Shown here one piece after another: positions 41,330 through 54,777 of a stretch of 64,000 nucleotides of DNA (position 1 is the first letter of the stretch; each line of letters begins with the position of its first letter). The DNA is from Linum tenue (Eukaryota > Streptophyta > Magnoliopsida > Malpighiales > Linaceae): NCBI GenBank assembly GCA_946122785.1, contig CAMGYJ010000004.1, positions 61,388,679-61,452,678 on the forward strand, read 5' to 3'. Made by a program: the position numbers and the translations under genes. The notes beneath the pieces were generated by a model. It searched no databases and was not told where the DNA came from. It saw only the letters and a program-made list of their open reading frames with translations.

Positions 41330-44300
41330 ATGTTAAGGGATTTCAAATTCCTGCGCCGGAATTCCTGCAAGAACAGCGAGGAAATAGAGAATGTGCCTCT
41401 AAACCCTAGGGATTCGCTGTCGAGCCAGGCTAGCTCGGAATTGACCTCTAGACCTCCACTGAACACTATCCAAGATCCCTCCCAGCAAGAGGTGGCCGGT
41501 CGAAGCAAGATAGAACGAACTCCAACAAAGCCTAAATCGAAAGCCTCCGAATCCACATTGCCGCCTCTTCGCACGCCGGAGAGGAAGTACCGATTCGGGT
41601 GGCCTCATCGGAACGATTCAAGCATGATTCCAGGAGAAGTGAGGGACGATGCCAGGACTGATGTGAAGGACCATACCTTGGCGAGAGTGGGGTTACCTAC
41701 TGCAACTCCGAGGTCTGTCAGGACTGTTGGGAGGGATACGTCGAGTTACTCTGAATGTACTTCCACACGAACCACGCCGACGAAGAGCGTCTCGAAGCCT
41801 CCTAGTTCGGCTTACAGGAGTAAGCTGGACGCGAATGGCGGAGCTGGACGCACGGGCAACATTGGTGCTTTGTACAGAGGTGTACCGGTGGCTGGTTCTT
41901 CGACTCCAGCTGTTGTTAATACAGTTGAAGTTCCGCATTTTGACCTGAAAGAGGATCCATCGTTCTGGATGGATCATAATGTACAGGTACTATAGTTTTT
42001 AGCGATAGTTGACTAGACAGATAGATTTCATGTGTGGATGTAATTGTACATTCAGTAGATACGGTTTGCCATCTCCATATTGTAATTGGATGTCCTTGTG
42101 GTTAATGCTAAATATTGGAATTTACTCAGGTTCTTGTACGGGTACGGCCTGTAAATAGCATGGAGAGGAGCACACAAGGGTACAATAGGTGTTTGAAACA
42201 AGAGAGTGCTCAGACCATTACTTGGATTGGGCAGCCAGAATCTCGGTTCACATTCGACCATGTTGCTTGTGAGACAGTTGACCAGGTAAGGTTTGAGTTT
42301 AAAAGAGGTGACAAAAGTTTAGCTGATGGATTTGGCGAGTTAAGAGGGTGTTCAATGCCCACATTGCAGGAAATGCTGTTTCGGATGGCTGGTCTTCCAA
42401 TGGTGGAGAATTGCTTGTCTGGCTACAATAGTTGCATCTTCGCTTATGGCCAGGTAATTTTCAAACGACATGCTCTAGCGTGTCGTAAGGGTGTGAAGTG
42501 TATGCACCGGCTTCATGAAATCCATGAAAAAAGTCTCCAATTTTGTTTTAGTTCCTTCTATCTTGGTTTTCAAGCTTTCCGTATAACCGGATATCAAAGA
42601 GAAATATAGCATTCCTTTTTATCAGACAAGTTTATCAACACTGAACTCCCCTCATGACAAGACATTTACATTTGTTTGCAATGGCAGTAATGGCACTACA
42701 CATATTTATTAACGGATTTCATAATACAGGCTGATCATTTTATGTTTACTCATACTATGGTTACCAGAAAATCCTTTTGCATCTTTCTTGTTTGACATCA
42801 AAATAGATGGTGTCAAGTATTCATATGATCTGATGAAGTTTTTATCTTGCAGACTGGAAGTGGAAAAACATTCACAATGCTTGGTGAAATAGATGGTCTG
42901 GAAGTAAAACCCAGCGTACAACGTGGAATGACACCGAGGATTTTCGAGTTCTTATTTGCAAGGATCCAAGCTGTAACTTCTCTCCCATCTATCCCGACTT
43001 TATATTCTTGTCACTCAGCACATGCATATAAGAAAATAAGTAGCATCAGTAATACTAGTCCATGAAAAACACAAGCGTTTCCTTGTTGTAGGTGTCGATG
43101 ATTGGCCAAGTCAAATATAGAGTCATGTTACCTTTTTCCCCATTTTTTTAGTGCTGAATTTGCATGTATCTTGCATAGGAAGAGGAAAGCCGGAGGGATG
43201 AAAGACTGCAATATAGTTGCAAGTGCTCTTTCTTGGAGATTTATAATGAGCAGATTACAGATCTCCTTGAGCCTTCTTCTACCAATTTAATGGTATGTTT
43301 CTTATCGATTGATGTTACTCTCGTATCAACTAACATATAGTTGTCAATATTCACGATATGCCTCTCCCTGAAGTTGAGGGAAGATGTCAAGGCTGGTGTT
43401 TACGTGGAGAATCTCTCAGAGTTTGAAGTGCATACAGTTAGTGACATTATAAAGCTGTTGGCCGAGGTAGTTCCTTATCATTTGAACTTTCTGATAGTCT
43501 GTGAGTGAATTGCATGTACTGGCTTTTAATAATATATAATTTATCGGATGTAGGGCTCCTTGAACAGGAAAGTTGCAGCAACAAATATGAATAGAGAGAG
43601 CAGTCGCTCGCACAGTGTGTTCACTTGTGTAATTGAAAGCAGATGGGAAAAAGATTCTACAACTAACCTAAGGTTTGCAAGGTTAAACCTAGTTGATCTG
43701 GCAGGTTCTGAAAGGTAAGGAGTCAGGAAGCTTGTTGGTATTATACTATTGTCAGTTTTGTTACCATCCCTTGTGCTTTATGGTGATACGGACTATTCCA
43801 TTATGCGTTGCAGGCAGAAAAGTTCAGGTGCAGAAGGTGAGCGTTTAAAAGAAGCTGCAAGCATCAACAAATCATTGTCAACATTAGGGTGTGTGATAAA
43901 GACATTAACAAGCTTTGCTATCACTTGTTATCTTTTATTGTTCAATTTGCTTACTTTTAGTTTATTAATTTGTTTTCCTGCTTGTGTTTTTTTATTATTA
44001 ATTGTCAGCCATGTCATAATGATTCTAGTTGATGTGGCAAATGGAAAACAAAGGCATGTTCCTTATAGAGATTCAAGGTTAACATACCTTCTGCAGGTTG
44101 ATTCTGAATCTCTCTACCTTTTGTAAACAGTATAGTATTTGATGTGCTGTGCTGTGATTTAATTGTTGCAACTAATGCAGGACTCTCTCGGTGGAAACTC
44201 GAAAACAATGATCATTGCTAATGTCAGCCCCTCTATAAGGTTGTTTTTCATGATCACTTTACTTTGTTTTCAATTTCTTAGCTGATTCCGTTCTATAAAA

Positions 44301-47300
44301 TCATCAGTCTTGTGATTTCCTCGACACTTTACTTATTGCAGCTGTGCTGCGGAGACATTGAACACTCTAAAGTTTGCTCAACGAGCTAAACTTATCCAAA
44401 ACAATGTACGGTTCTTAACTAATGTGTCATTTCCCAGCTTATTTGAGGTGCTGGATCAGTTTTTCTATGACACGGTGTCTTTTATTGGTGACATATGTAA
44501 TATGGAGCATGTTATTCTATAGGCTGTTGTCAATGAGGATGCCAGCGGGGATGTCATTGCACTACAACATAAGATCCGGCTTTTAAAGGTGTAGTATTGG
44601 ATCTTCCAAGTGCTTGACCAATATATTTCTCATGTGGCAAACTACTAAGAAGTGAATTTGTGTCTTCATTGATTCGGTACAGGAGGAGATATCTTTCCTG
44701 AAACGGCAGAATGTGTTCAGGTCTTTGTCATTCGACTCATCTCACAATGCTATCGACCCAGTACAAGATAATGCATCCTCCAGAAAATTCTCAGAAATGG
44801 AACCACTGCAGGCTAGCAATTCACTCGAGTTTGAATCCAAAGGCACTGTTAGGTTATCCACCAAGCAGGTATTACATCATTCTTAGTTTTCATTACTGCA
44901 CTGGAATTTCATCTGAATTCTGTTGCTTGTGGCAAAGAGGAAGCACTAGAAACTTGTTTGTATTCTGGGATTTAAAAAATGACCAGAGGAATTATTTAGT
45001 TCGTCTCGCATATTATCCAACTACTTTAACTTATTACGTGAATTCCCAACCATTTCATATTCTCTTTCAAGTTGGTTTTTACTTCCATGCATGCTGCACA
45101 TTATTGAAACTGGCATTGACGCAGTTGAAATCCCTGGAGTCAACCCTTGCTGGTGCCTTAAGACGAGAGCAGATGGCAGAGACTGCTATAAAGAACCTTG
45201 AAGCAGAAATTGCACAATTGAACCGATTGGTAATCCTTTTCCCAGTTCTGTTTCAACATGGGGGTTGCTTAAAGCACACTGCAACTTTCTAATACTTAGC
45301 ATGTGTAAGGTTCGTCAAAGAGAGGAAGACACCAGGAGCACAAAAATGATGCTTAGATTCCGGGAAGACAAGATTCAGAGAATGGAATCACTTCTTGGTG
45401 GCGCACTACCTCATGACAGTTATTTGATGGAAGAGAACCAAGCAATGCTTGAAGAGACTCGGTTGCTGCAAGCTAAAGTAGATAAAAACCCTGAAGTAAC
45501 CCGGTTTGCATTAGAGAACATCAGGCTTCTGGAGCAGATTAGGAGGTCATTTGCATTGTTATGCCTTGTTATGACCTGTGGGATGCTTTTCGTATCCATC
45601 CATATCATCTCATTGTGGTGTTTTCAGGTTTCAAGAATTCTATGAGGAAGGGGAGAGAGAGATACTCCTGGATGAAGTATCCAAACTCCGAGAACAGGTA
45701 TCTGTTGATTGCCAATCATTTAATTCAATTTCCATTGGTTTCCTCTTGATGGAGTGTCTATATTTGTGAATTTGGCGATGCTATAGAAATAATTTCTCTT
45801 TCAGTTGATTCAATTCCTTGACGGGACATCTATGCCTCACCACCATGTAGATATGGATGATCAAACTAAGGTTCGTCATTTGAACTTCTTGGTTACCTAT
45901 CTTTGCATATCCTTCGCAAAAAGTTTCCTAGTATGTGACTGACTAAAGAGTTGAACATTACTTTAGTATAGAGCTGCGCTGCATATTTGCTTCATTAGTC
46001 GTTCTAAAGCTTTTATATTGTTATTCCATAAGAAACCTGTGCCTGCAAAGAGCTTCATGAAAAGCCAGAATGATGAGTTCCCCCCCTAGAATCGTTAGTC
46101 TATGTCTTATTATATTTTCTTTCTAGTTGAAGAACACAGCTGATGAGTTGGAGCAAAGCAAACTCAATTTGAAATCTTGCCTGGAGGAGAACAAAAGACT
46201 GAGCAGGTACGAAATTCATTCTATTTCAAATTTGTTTCACTTGTCACCACATTTTTTACTCCTTTAGAATGGATTGCAGCAGCAGCGGAGCTAATTTTGC
46301 ACTTGTATTCTCCGAATTTCAGACAAATTGACGATCTACATAAGATGTTGGATGACTTTAGATCTGCAGCCACCGTTGAGGATGTCGATTTGAGAAGTAA
46401 AAAGGTATGAATCCAGGGAATTGTTTGCTTATCTTGTCTCATGGAATTAGGATATTTTATGATTATACCAAGTGGCATATGACACATGATATTCATTTAT
46501 ATGTTTTCTTTCATAGTTATCTCATTAAGACATTCAGGATATTTCCTTCGTCCTTTGATGTTCCAGGATTCAGTTGCAGCTGATCGTGCTGCAATAGGTG
46601 TAGTAAATCATGCAGAAGAAATATTGCATTTGCAGCTGGAGTTGGACATATTGAAGATAATTTTTGTAGAAGAGAGATCATCGAAGGAAGAAGCAGAGGA
46701 AAAAGCAAGGACCTTTTCGGCAGAGCTGGAGGTAGCAAAAGAAAGCTTTCTGGTTTTGAACAAGCAGTTTCATGATGTTGCTCATGAACTCAAAGAGACC
46801 AAGTTGGTTCTTGAAGCTCTTGAATCAGATCAAATGCTAGCAATTTCTGACATAGAAAAGCTGAGAGAAGACAACAATTGTTATGTCAAGCTTTTGACAG
46901 AGAAGGAGGCTGAAATCATGGATTTACAAGAGCAACTCCTATCGAATGACTTACAGGAACATTTGCCGAGGAATATGGAGGAGGACTCTGTGTTGGCGAA
47001 AAAGCTGAAGAGGATGCAAGTTTCGATCGAGCAGGCGAAGAAGATGAACACATGGTACTACAATGACCTTGCATGTCAGGCAAGTAAGGAAGCAGAAGTG
47101 GACGAAGTTCGTCGGCAGGCTGAAGCTGAAACTGCAGAGGTCATCATTTGTTTGGAGCAAGAACTTGCATCGCTTCAGCAACAGGTCCAAGGTTTCCATT
47201 TGAAAGAGACAGTGACGAAAAGCTCTATGATGCTTTTGGAGGCCAAACTGAAAGAGTCGCATGACAAGTTGGATATGCTAACTGAAGAAAACAACGAGTT

Positions 47301-50300
47301 ACTTGAAAAGCTTGAGATTAAAGAAGAGGAATTGAGAGAATTATCTCAAGAGTGGGAGCTTCTGGCTTGTGAGATGGAGGAAGTTCTTGCTGATGGACAT
47401 GATGCCGTCATTGATGCTTCCCATCAGCTTGAAGAAATCTCCAGTTTTCTCCCGGAGAAGCGAGTGTGGATCTCTGAACAAGTAAGCAGGTTAATTAGGA
47501 CAGTCTCCGAGAAAGAGGTACTAGTTGAAGAACTTGGCAAATGTCTAGAGGATGCCAACCACCAAAGAAGTGAAGTGGATCACATGATCAAGTCTTTGAG
47601 GAGTGCAGCATTAGTTATCAATGAAGCGCACGAGCAGGAGTGCAATGAAAAAGAAATGGAAATTGTCGGCTTAAAGTCCCACTTGAGAGACCACACATCC
47701 GCAATCGCAGAGCTGGAGGATGAACTGAAGATAGCAAAGCACCTTATCGGCAATGCATCGCTTTGCGCTGCCATTGGGTTTGTACTCGCGAAGAGATTCT
47801 CTGAGGAACATCTTGACAATCTCAATGAATTAAAGTACAAGGACGTTCAACTCAGTGAATTGGCAGTGACTAACCAGAGGCTGGTAAGTCTTCTCCAAGA
47901 TCATGCTGCAACTACTGAAGGAGCTGAAGCAGAAATTCAATCTTTGAGAATGGAAATAGGTCAATTGAAGAAAACGTGCAGCGATCTTGAAGAAGCACTT
48001 AGTAAAGAGGAAAAACGAGCCTCTTCCATGCAGCTTCAGCTTGAAGTTATTGAAGAAAATGACGTTTTACAGACCAAGGAAAGGTTGGCTGAGTTCAAAG
48101 CTGAAGTATGCTCAATCCGTTCGTGCCTTGGCCCTGATCCGCATGATCATGTCTCTGAAATTAATGAAAGACTGCAAGCTTGTGGACAAGATGATGACAG
48201 CCATGGATTGGTAAGCGATTGAACTGTTACATTTTATCATATTCTTTACAAGAACGATGTTCGTTTTGCTAATTGCTGTTTTTTTTTTTGTTGGGTAACT
48301 GTTGCAGAAAAATGTTGGATATCCTGAGGATCCAAGCAACAGAGATGTTACAATCTCTCTCCTAAAACAAGAGATAGAGTCTGCATTGACAAGCTTGCAA
48401 GAGGTTAGGAGGGAGATGGGTACACTGCATGCAGAGAAAGAACATTTCCGGATTTCTGAAAGGCAGAACAAGCAGAGCATAGAGCTTTGTACAAGTCAGT
48501 TACTTTCATTTGAAGCTGCTATCTGTGACTTCGAAAAACAGTTTGAACAGAAGGTAGAAGCAGCTAACCATAAGATTCAAGCCTTTGAAGAAATCGTCCA
48601 AGAAACCATGGATCATTGGTCTGGAACAAAAGAGGTAACTGGGAGCCTTCCTAGATTTCATAGTTCCTGTTGAGTTCATGTAACTCGTTGGTGACTTTTT
48701 GCCTCCGTGATGCATCTGATATCTTTACTCATTTCCTGATAATCTGCCAAATGCTAATTACTATTTTGGACAAGGCTGGTATTTGGCAGACTATTTGATT
48801 TCGCCTGCTGTTATTCAGCTCCACACGTAGTTATATCAATGGCAGGTTGCTTACTGGCTATTGCTATGTAAAAACTATTTTGCAGTGCGTTGAGATGGAA
48901 ATCGATGATGCAAAGATGATTGCTGTAGAAAAGGCAGCTGAAGCTTCTTGTTTATTAGCGAAATATGAGGAAGCACAGGAAACAATGAAAGACGCTGACG
49001 TTATGATCAACAAGCTAATGATGGTTAATGAATCAGTGAAGCTTGAACTGGAAAATCAGAAGCAAGTGGAAATTGCCCTAATAAATGAAAGGGAGAAGTT
49101 GATTGAAGAGGTTCATACCTTGCAAACTGCCAGTTGTCGCAAGGATCAGCAGCTTGAAGACCTTGAGCGGCAATTTACTGACAGCATGAAGGAAATGACG
49201 TGTGTTGTTGGCGAGCTGGAGGATATTGTTGCGGGACTCCAATCCTCTTCCCAAGAAAATTGCATGTCAATGGCTGGTGACTTGGATAGCTTAAAGTCCT
49301 TTGCTCTGGACTCTCGAAAGTTGGTAAGCTCGTGGCTTGAAGATATCTGGTCCGAGATAGTTGTGAAGGATTGTGCCGTTTCAGTGCTACATCTCTGTTA
49401 CATGGGCATTCTGTTGGAAACTGTGACAGGCTTGCATGCTGAAAATGGTTTGCTCCAAAATGGCCTGTGCGAGACAAACTCGGTCATACTTGATCTCAAG
49501 GAGCGTAATTGCAAATCCAATAAAGAGCTCCAGATCTGTCGAACCTTGAAGGGAAAGTTGTTGTCGGACATCAAGAGAAGCTTTGATCGCATATCAAGGA
49601 AAGAAGAGGAAATGGGTGGGTTTGGTGCCAAGTTAACTAGTTTTGAGAAACACATCTTTGATCTGCAGCTTCAAGAGGAGTCAATGCTACAGAGATCAAA
49701 TTACATGGGATCTCAGCTTGCTATTTTGATGAAAGAGTTAGACTCGAGTAACAACGATGTGATCAATTCTCTGCTAAATCAAGAGAAAATGCTGAAAGAC
49801 AAAGAAGAGTATTTAAATTGTCAGACTGACCTCTTGATACTGGATACCTGGTCTAAAGAATTTGAATCATGCTTCCTGGCTTCACATCTAAAAGATACCA
49901 CTTGGAAAGCGGAGAGAATGATTGAGAGTCTGAAGGAAGATATAGGGTCCAAGAGTGCTGAAATTGAATCATCTAGAAGTTTTATAGAAGTCTCCAACAT
50001 GGAAAAGCAGGCGCTGCAAGATAAAATTGACTCCTTGGAAGTTAGTGTTTCTGATATGCAAGCAGATTTGGAGATGAAAAGCAATGAAGTAAATGAACTT
50101 CTGAGTTCCCGGTCTGCTATCACGTATGAGTTGTTGTCAGAAAGGCAAGATGTCCAACATTTTCTTAACAGAGTGAATGAGTTGGAGGATGAGAATGCTC
50201 TCTTGCAAGATGAACTGAGGTCTTCCAAGCTAGGCTTTCTTGAAGCCTTCAATCGTTTGAGCTCAAGAAATGTCGAGTGTCTTAATGCACTCGAGACCAT

Positions 50301-53300
50301 ACAGTCTTCATTTTCCAGGGTATGCAGTGCACTGGAGGAAGGATGCTCTGAACTCGTACATCAAATATTCAGTGAGCTATCAGGAAAAATAGAGAGCATG
50401 TCTGACTTCATCCAGGAGATTGGTCCATTGGAATGTTCTGCTGAAAACGTGGCTTCTGCCGTTGTCTCTCTCCAGGCTGAATTGTCTAGGAAGGATGACA
50501 TTCTAACAGGACTGTTATTTGATCTGAGCCTACTGCAGGAGTCTGCATCAAATACGAAAGACCAGAAAGATGAGATTGAGGAAATCATGGCAGCAATGGA
50601 GGTTCTAGAGGATGAGCTTGCTGTGAAATCGGGTGAGCTTGGCGAGGCCATTCTGAATAATCAAACACTTGAGGCACAATTACAGGAGAAGATGGTCAGA
50701 GTGGCTGCTCTTGAGGAAGAACTAGCTAAGGAAACTGAATCTTCGAAAATATGTTCTGGCGAAAACGTCGGTTTGCAGGCTGCAAAGGCATCTCTTGAGC
50801 TGGAGGTAGCACAGAGTAAGAACTTGACAGATAGTTTGGAGATGGAACTGTCTCAAATGGGTGATGTTCTTCGGCAGATGGACTCTGAAACAGATTATCT
50901 TCAGAGCAAGTTGAACGAACTTACTGAAGAGAGAGACCAAATGCTCAGGGAGATGAATGCTATGAGACAACAACTTGAAAAGGCAGAGACTGTGGCCGAA
51001 GAAAAAGAAGCTGCTGCAGTGGCTGCTCAACAGGTATTTATAGCCTCAAATGAATAAAGTAAACATGTTCAAACACCTGGTTGCTACTTATCTCTTTTCA
51101 TATTGATGCAGGAAGTCGAATACCGGAAGTTATATGCAGAGGACAAAGAGGCTGAGGTGAAGCTATTAGAAAGATCCGTTGAAGGGCTAGAATGCACTAT
51201 CAATGTGCTGGAAAACAAGGTTAGAGTTGTGGATTTTAGGTAGTTTTTATTCGTTCCATGACTTTTTGGTAATCACCTCTTTATGTCGTCTCCAATTATT
51301 AGGTTGATATTCTAAATGATGAAGCTGAACGACAAAGATTACAGAGAGAAGATCTAGAAGTGGAAATTCATTCTCTAAAGAATCAAATGCAGACTTTTGA
51401 AAATTCTGGCTCCGAAATGAGAAGGTTTAAGACTGCTCATTTAGATCCATTTATAATCTAGATGGAGCTTATGATTACATTTGGAACTGATCATCTTGCT
51501 TCTCCAGGCTTTTAGAGGAGAAAAAGAAAGGCCTCGAAGATGCGTTGGATCATATTGAAACTCTCAAGATGGATATATTTGACAAGGATGCTGAGGTAAA
51601 TGGTCTACATTGGGCAAGGTTTCCCTTTGGTCCTATGTTTAACTCTGCCAAGCCAGGTTGACCGATTGGTGTGTTTTGTTTCTCCAGATTGACCAATTCA
51701 AGTCACATATCTCTGAGTTGAATTTGCATGCAGAAGCACAGGCTAGTGAATATAAGCAAAAGGTAGTAGCACACCTTTATGTTACAATAATGTTCAGTTA
51801 CCACCATTTTTTTGAATTTGGGATAATAAAGAAGCTTGAAAACAGTTCAAGCAACTGGAAGCTATGCTAGAACAAGTGAAGCATGAGGAGTCCTTTAACC
51901 ATGCTGCAAATATTTCGACGACAAACAAGCCAGAGAAAATGGTTGTCAGGCCAAGGGGCACCGGGTCTCCTTTCAAATGCATCGGTTTGGGTTTGGCTCA
52001 ACAAGTAAAATCTGAGAAGGATGAGGAAATGATTGCTTCAAGTCAACGCATTGAAGAACTAGAATGCTTAGCAGGAAGCCGTCAGAAGGAGGTATAGCAT
52101 TTCACTCGAAGTAACAAAAATGTTGCACTAAAAATGTTGAGCCAACTTGTAGTTTTAAGTTCCCAACGAAGGGTGTATGTTTCTCTCTGCAGATATTTGC
52201 ACTGAACGCCAGATTAGCTGCTGCTGAGAGCATGACCCACGACGTCATTCGAGATTTACTTGGAGTGAAGCTTGACATGACAAATTATGCGGTAAATCTC
52301 GATTCTCAACCCTTCTCTCCACCTGTTCTCGAAAGAAAAAGTGAAGGAGACAGCTCAAACATTTCCCCGTTTGTTAAATTTCAGTCATTGTTGAATAATC
52401 AACAACTTCAGAAGATTGCCGAGAAAGCTCAGTTCAGCAACTTGAAACATGAAATGCAGGTATGATTTGTGTAAAACTGAAACTGAAAGTTTGGTTTCTG
52501 TAAATGACTTATCGGGGGGTAAACCTGCGATACAGGATGAAGACGCTATGCAGCTCAAGAAACAGTTAACTGAATTCATAGAGGAACGGAGAGGGTACGG
52601 CACATTTTCTCTAAAACTAGTTTCTTTTTCTGACCACCACCTGTGGAATAATAACCAGCTAAATAATGCACCTCATTTCGCAGATGGATCGAGGAAATTG
52701 ATCGAAGACAGACCGAGCTGGTTGCTGCACAGGTTGCCCTGGAAAACCTTCGTCAGCAAGATCAGTTCTTGAAAGCAGAAAACGAGATGCTAAAGGTCGA
52801 AAAACTTATCACGCATTACAATTTAAGCTAGGCATATCAATCCTTTGATCTCTCAGCCTTCTTTCTTGCTTATGAGCGTAGCTTTCGCCACCATTTATGC
52901 AGATGGAAACCGTGAGCCACAAGAGACAGGTAATGGAACTTGAAGGAGAGGTTAAAAAGCTCTCTGGACAGCAGAACCTCCAGGAGCGCATTCATCACCA
53001 TGCTAAAATCAAGGCGAGTACCCTAAAAGATGACACCTGATCAACTTATTTACTTCTTACCCTTCTGAACTTTCTTTTACTAAAGGGAGCTTCTTATTCT
53101 GTGGTGTCTTGCAGGAAGAGAACAGCCTTCTGAAGGCTCAGAACGAAGAGCTGAGCTCGAAGCTTCAACGATCTAAGATGGTTCTTTCGCATGCCAAAGG
53201 GGAGTTCAAGCGCTACCGAAGTTCCATCCATGGATGGAACAGCTCACAAGGTAAGTTCAATTAATCTATTCCCCATGAAAACATGGACTTCGTCTCTCGT

Positions 53301-53386
53301 GTATGGTTCTCATGTGTTTGCGAATTGCGAGTAAAAATGATATATGGATATTTACCGCCGTAACATTTTGATGCGCAGAAAGGTGA
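41330..53386 (+). CDS. POK2: KIN-12 kinesin, phragmoplast-orienting kinesin (POK2/KIN12D-like)
   Basis: Thirty-four coding exons, about 2639 aa. Starts/ends: 41330-41986, 42130-42285, 42370-42453, 42853-42972, 43179-43292, 43374-43466, 43554-43714, 43814-43888, 44009-44096, 44181-44239, 44342-44405, 44523-44588, 44683-44868, 45125-45229, 45310-45545, 45628-45697, 45805-45870, 46127-46206, 46323-46404, 46567-48210, 48308-48634, 48886-51033, 51112-51219, 51303-51424, 51508-51595, 51688-51762, 51846-52091, 52193-52291, 52385-52459, 52536-52594, 52684-52795, 52903-53013, 53115-53250, 53379-53386. The basic, disordered N-terminus (1-218) begins [12 protein letters not shown]. The motor (about 219-557) has P-loop GQTGSGKT (298-305), switch I SSRSH (424-428) and switch II DLAGSER (456-462). 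The rest is coiled coil. POK kinesins mark the cortical division zone and guide the phragmoplast. Length favours POK2 over the shorter POK1. A 5'UTR intron (41227-41328) ends one base before the ATG. Confidence 0.93.
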
Positions 53387-54777
53387 CAGAAGGATGGGCA
53401 TGATTTCCACAAACGTTGTCAATGCAAAGCTCAACCTGACGGGTTGATGGATGGGTTAGCCTTTTGCTAATATCAACCATCGTTACTTGCCTGTTCTAGT
53501 TGCAAATTTACCTGTTGTATATTTTAAATCCATTATTTGTTGCGTAACATTTTTGTGCGTTATAGTGTAAATTGTAATTACTTGTTGTAAACTACTCGTG
53601 TAAATATGAGGTTCAATCCCTGATCGGCCTTTCTTTCAGAATCAGGCAAATGTTTATCACTGTCACCTGTTGTAGCCTGTAGGCTGCTCTCAAATATAAA
53701 GTTACATTAGCAATCCTATCGAAATATGAGATTTTTCAGAGGTATTGTCATTGTGATCACACATCATTACCTCTATAACTAAATTATAACAATGTCAACT
53801 TGAGATTCCTGACTCCAAAATTATGAAATGAAATGTTTGGTAAATGAAATGCTTGCTTTCTATAATATTCAATCGAGAAGTTACTTCATTTGCTTTCTCC
53901 TGCTATGTTACTGCTTAAAAAGATGTAACTTGGATGGTTTTGTTGACTATAGACAACTAAACTCACTCACTATCAAAAACAAGTTTCCATTCCTGTTATA
54001 GAAGTGAAACTATTTTGAATGATTGTGTGTTCCAATTGTATTAGGCTATTAGCCCTAGAAGAAATAACTTTTTAGTTCTACCGCTACATCCAAAAGAAAA
54101 ACATGGATATACGAGTGTTTTGGGTTCATTATGGATTTGATAAACACTATTATTTATTTGATGGCTTTCATGATGGATTTTGTTGATTAAATTTGTATGT
54201 ATGGAGCATAATTTACCGTAATTGCACTCAATGATATAAGAAGACTAGAAGAGAAAGAGAATATGAGGGGTAAGTTGGTAAAAAATTATGGACTTCAAAG
54301 TCCATGATCAATTCCCACCTAAAGAGGTGAAATTTTCAACTCCGTGGGACCCACAAATTTGGACCCTCAAAGTCAATGAGTCGCACGGATTTGTTATCTC
54401 TAAATACTTGAAGCAAACAATGGATTTTGGACAAAGTTCATGTATCCAAATCCATCACAAAATCTTTCATCAAATCCATCAAGCAAACAAACATAAACCA
54501 CTTCCCAATCAACAGATAAACCCACGTGTCAGGCCCTGGGCAAAGGAACATGCTACCAACATGTACTCGCAACCACAAGATGCCTCCTCTCGTAAGGCTT
54601 AAACCCTCCGTCCGTCCGTCTGAAAACTGAAAAGCCTCCCACCGGTCTAGTCTCTGAAGTCGGAGAACTGCCTCCGGGGCCTTATCCTTCCACCACCGTA
54701 GAATCCTCCTCTCAACTGATGGCTCGCTTTTGCATAATTCGCGTTTAAATCTTTTGCGAATCTCACCGGCAGGAAGA
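53387..54777. other. Spacer with a possible MITE
   Basis: The first about 300 bases are kinesin 3' flank. Between about 54110 and 54500, GATGGATTT/AAATCCATC motifs occur in inverted arrangement at the two ends (for example TTTGATGG near 54158 and CATCAAATCCATCAAG near 54470), suggesting a small MITE of about 390 bp. The last about 180 bases are the probable leader of the next gene. Confidence 0.4.
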
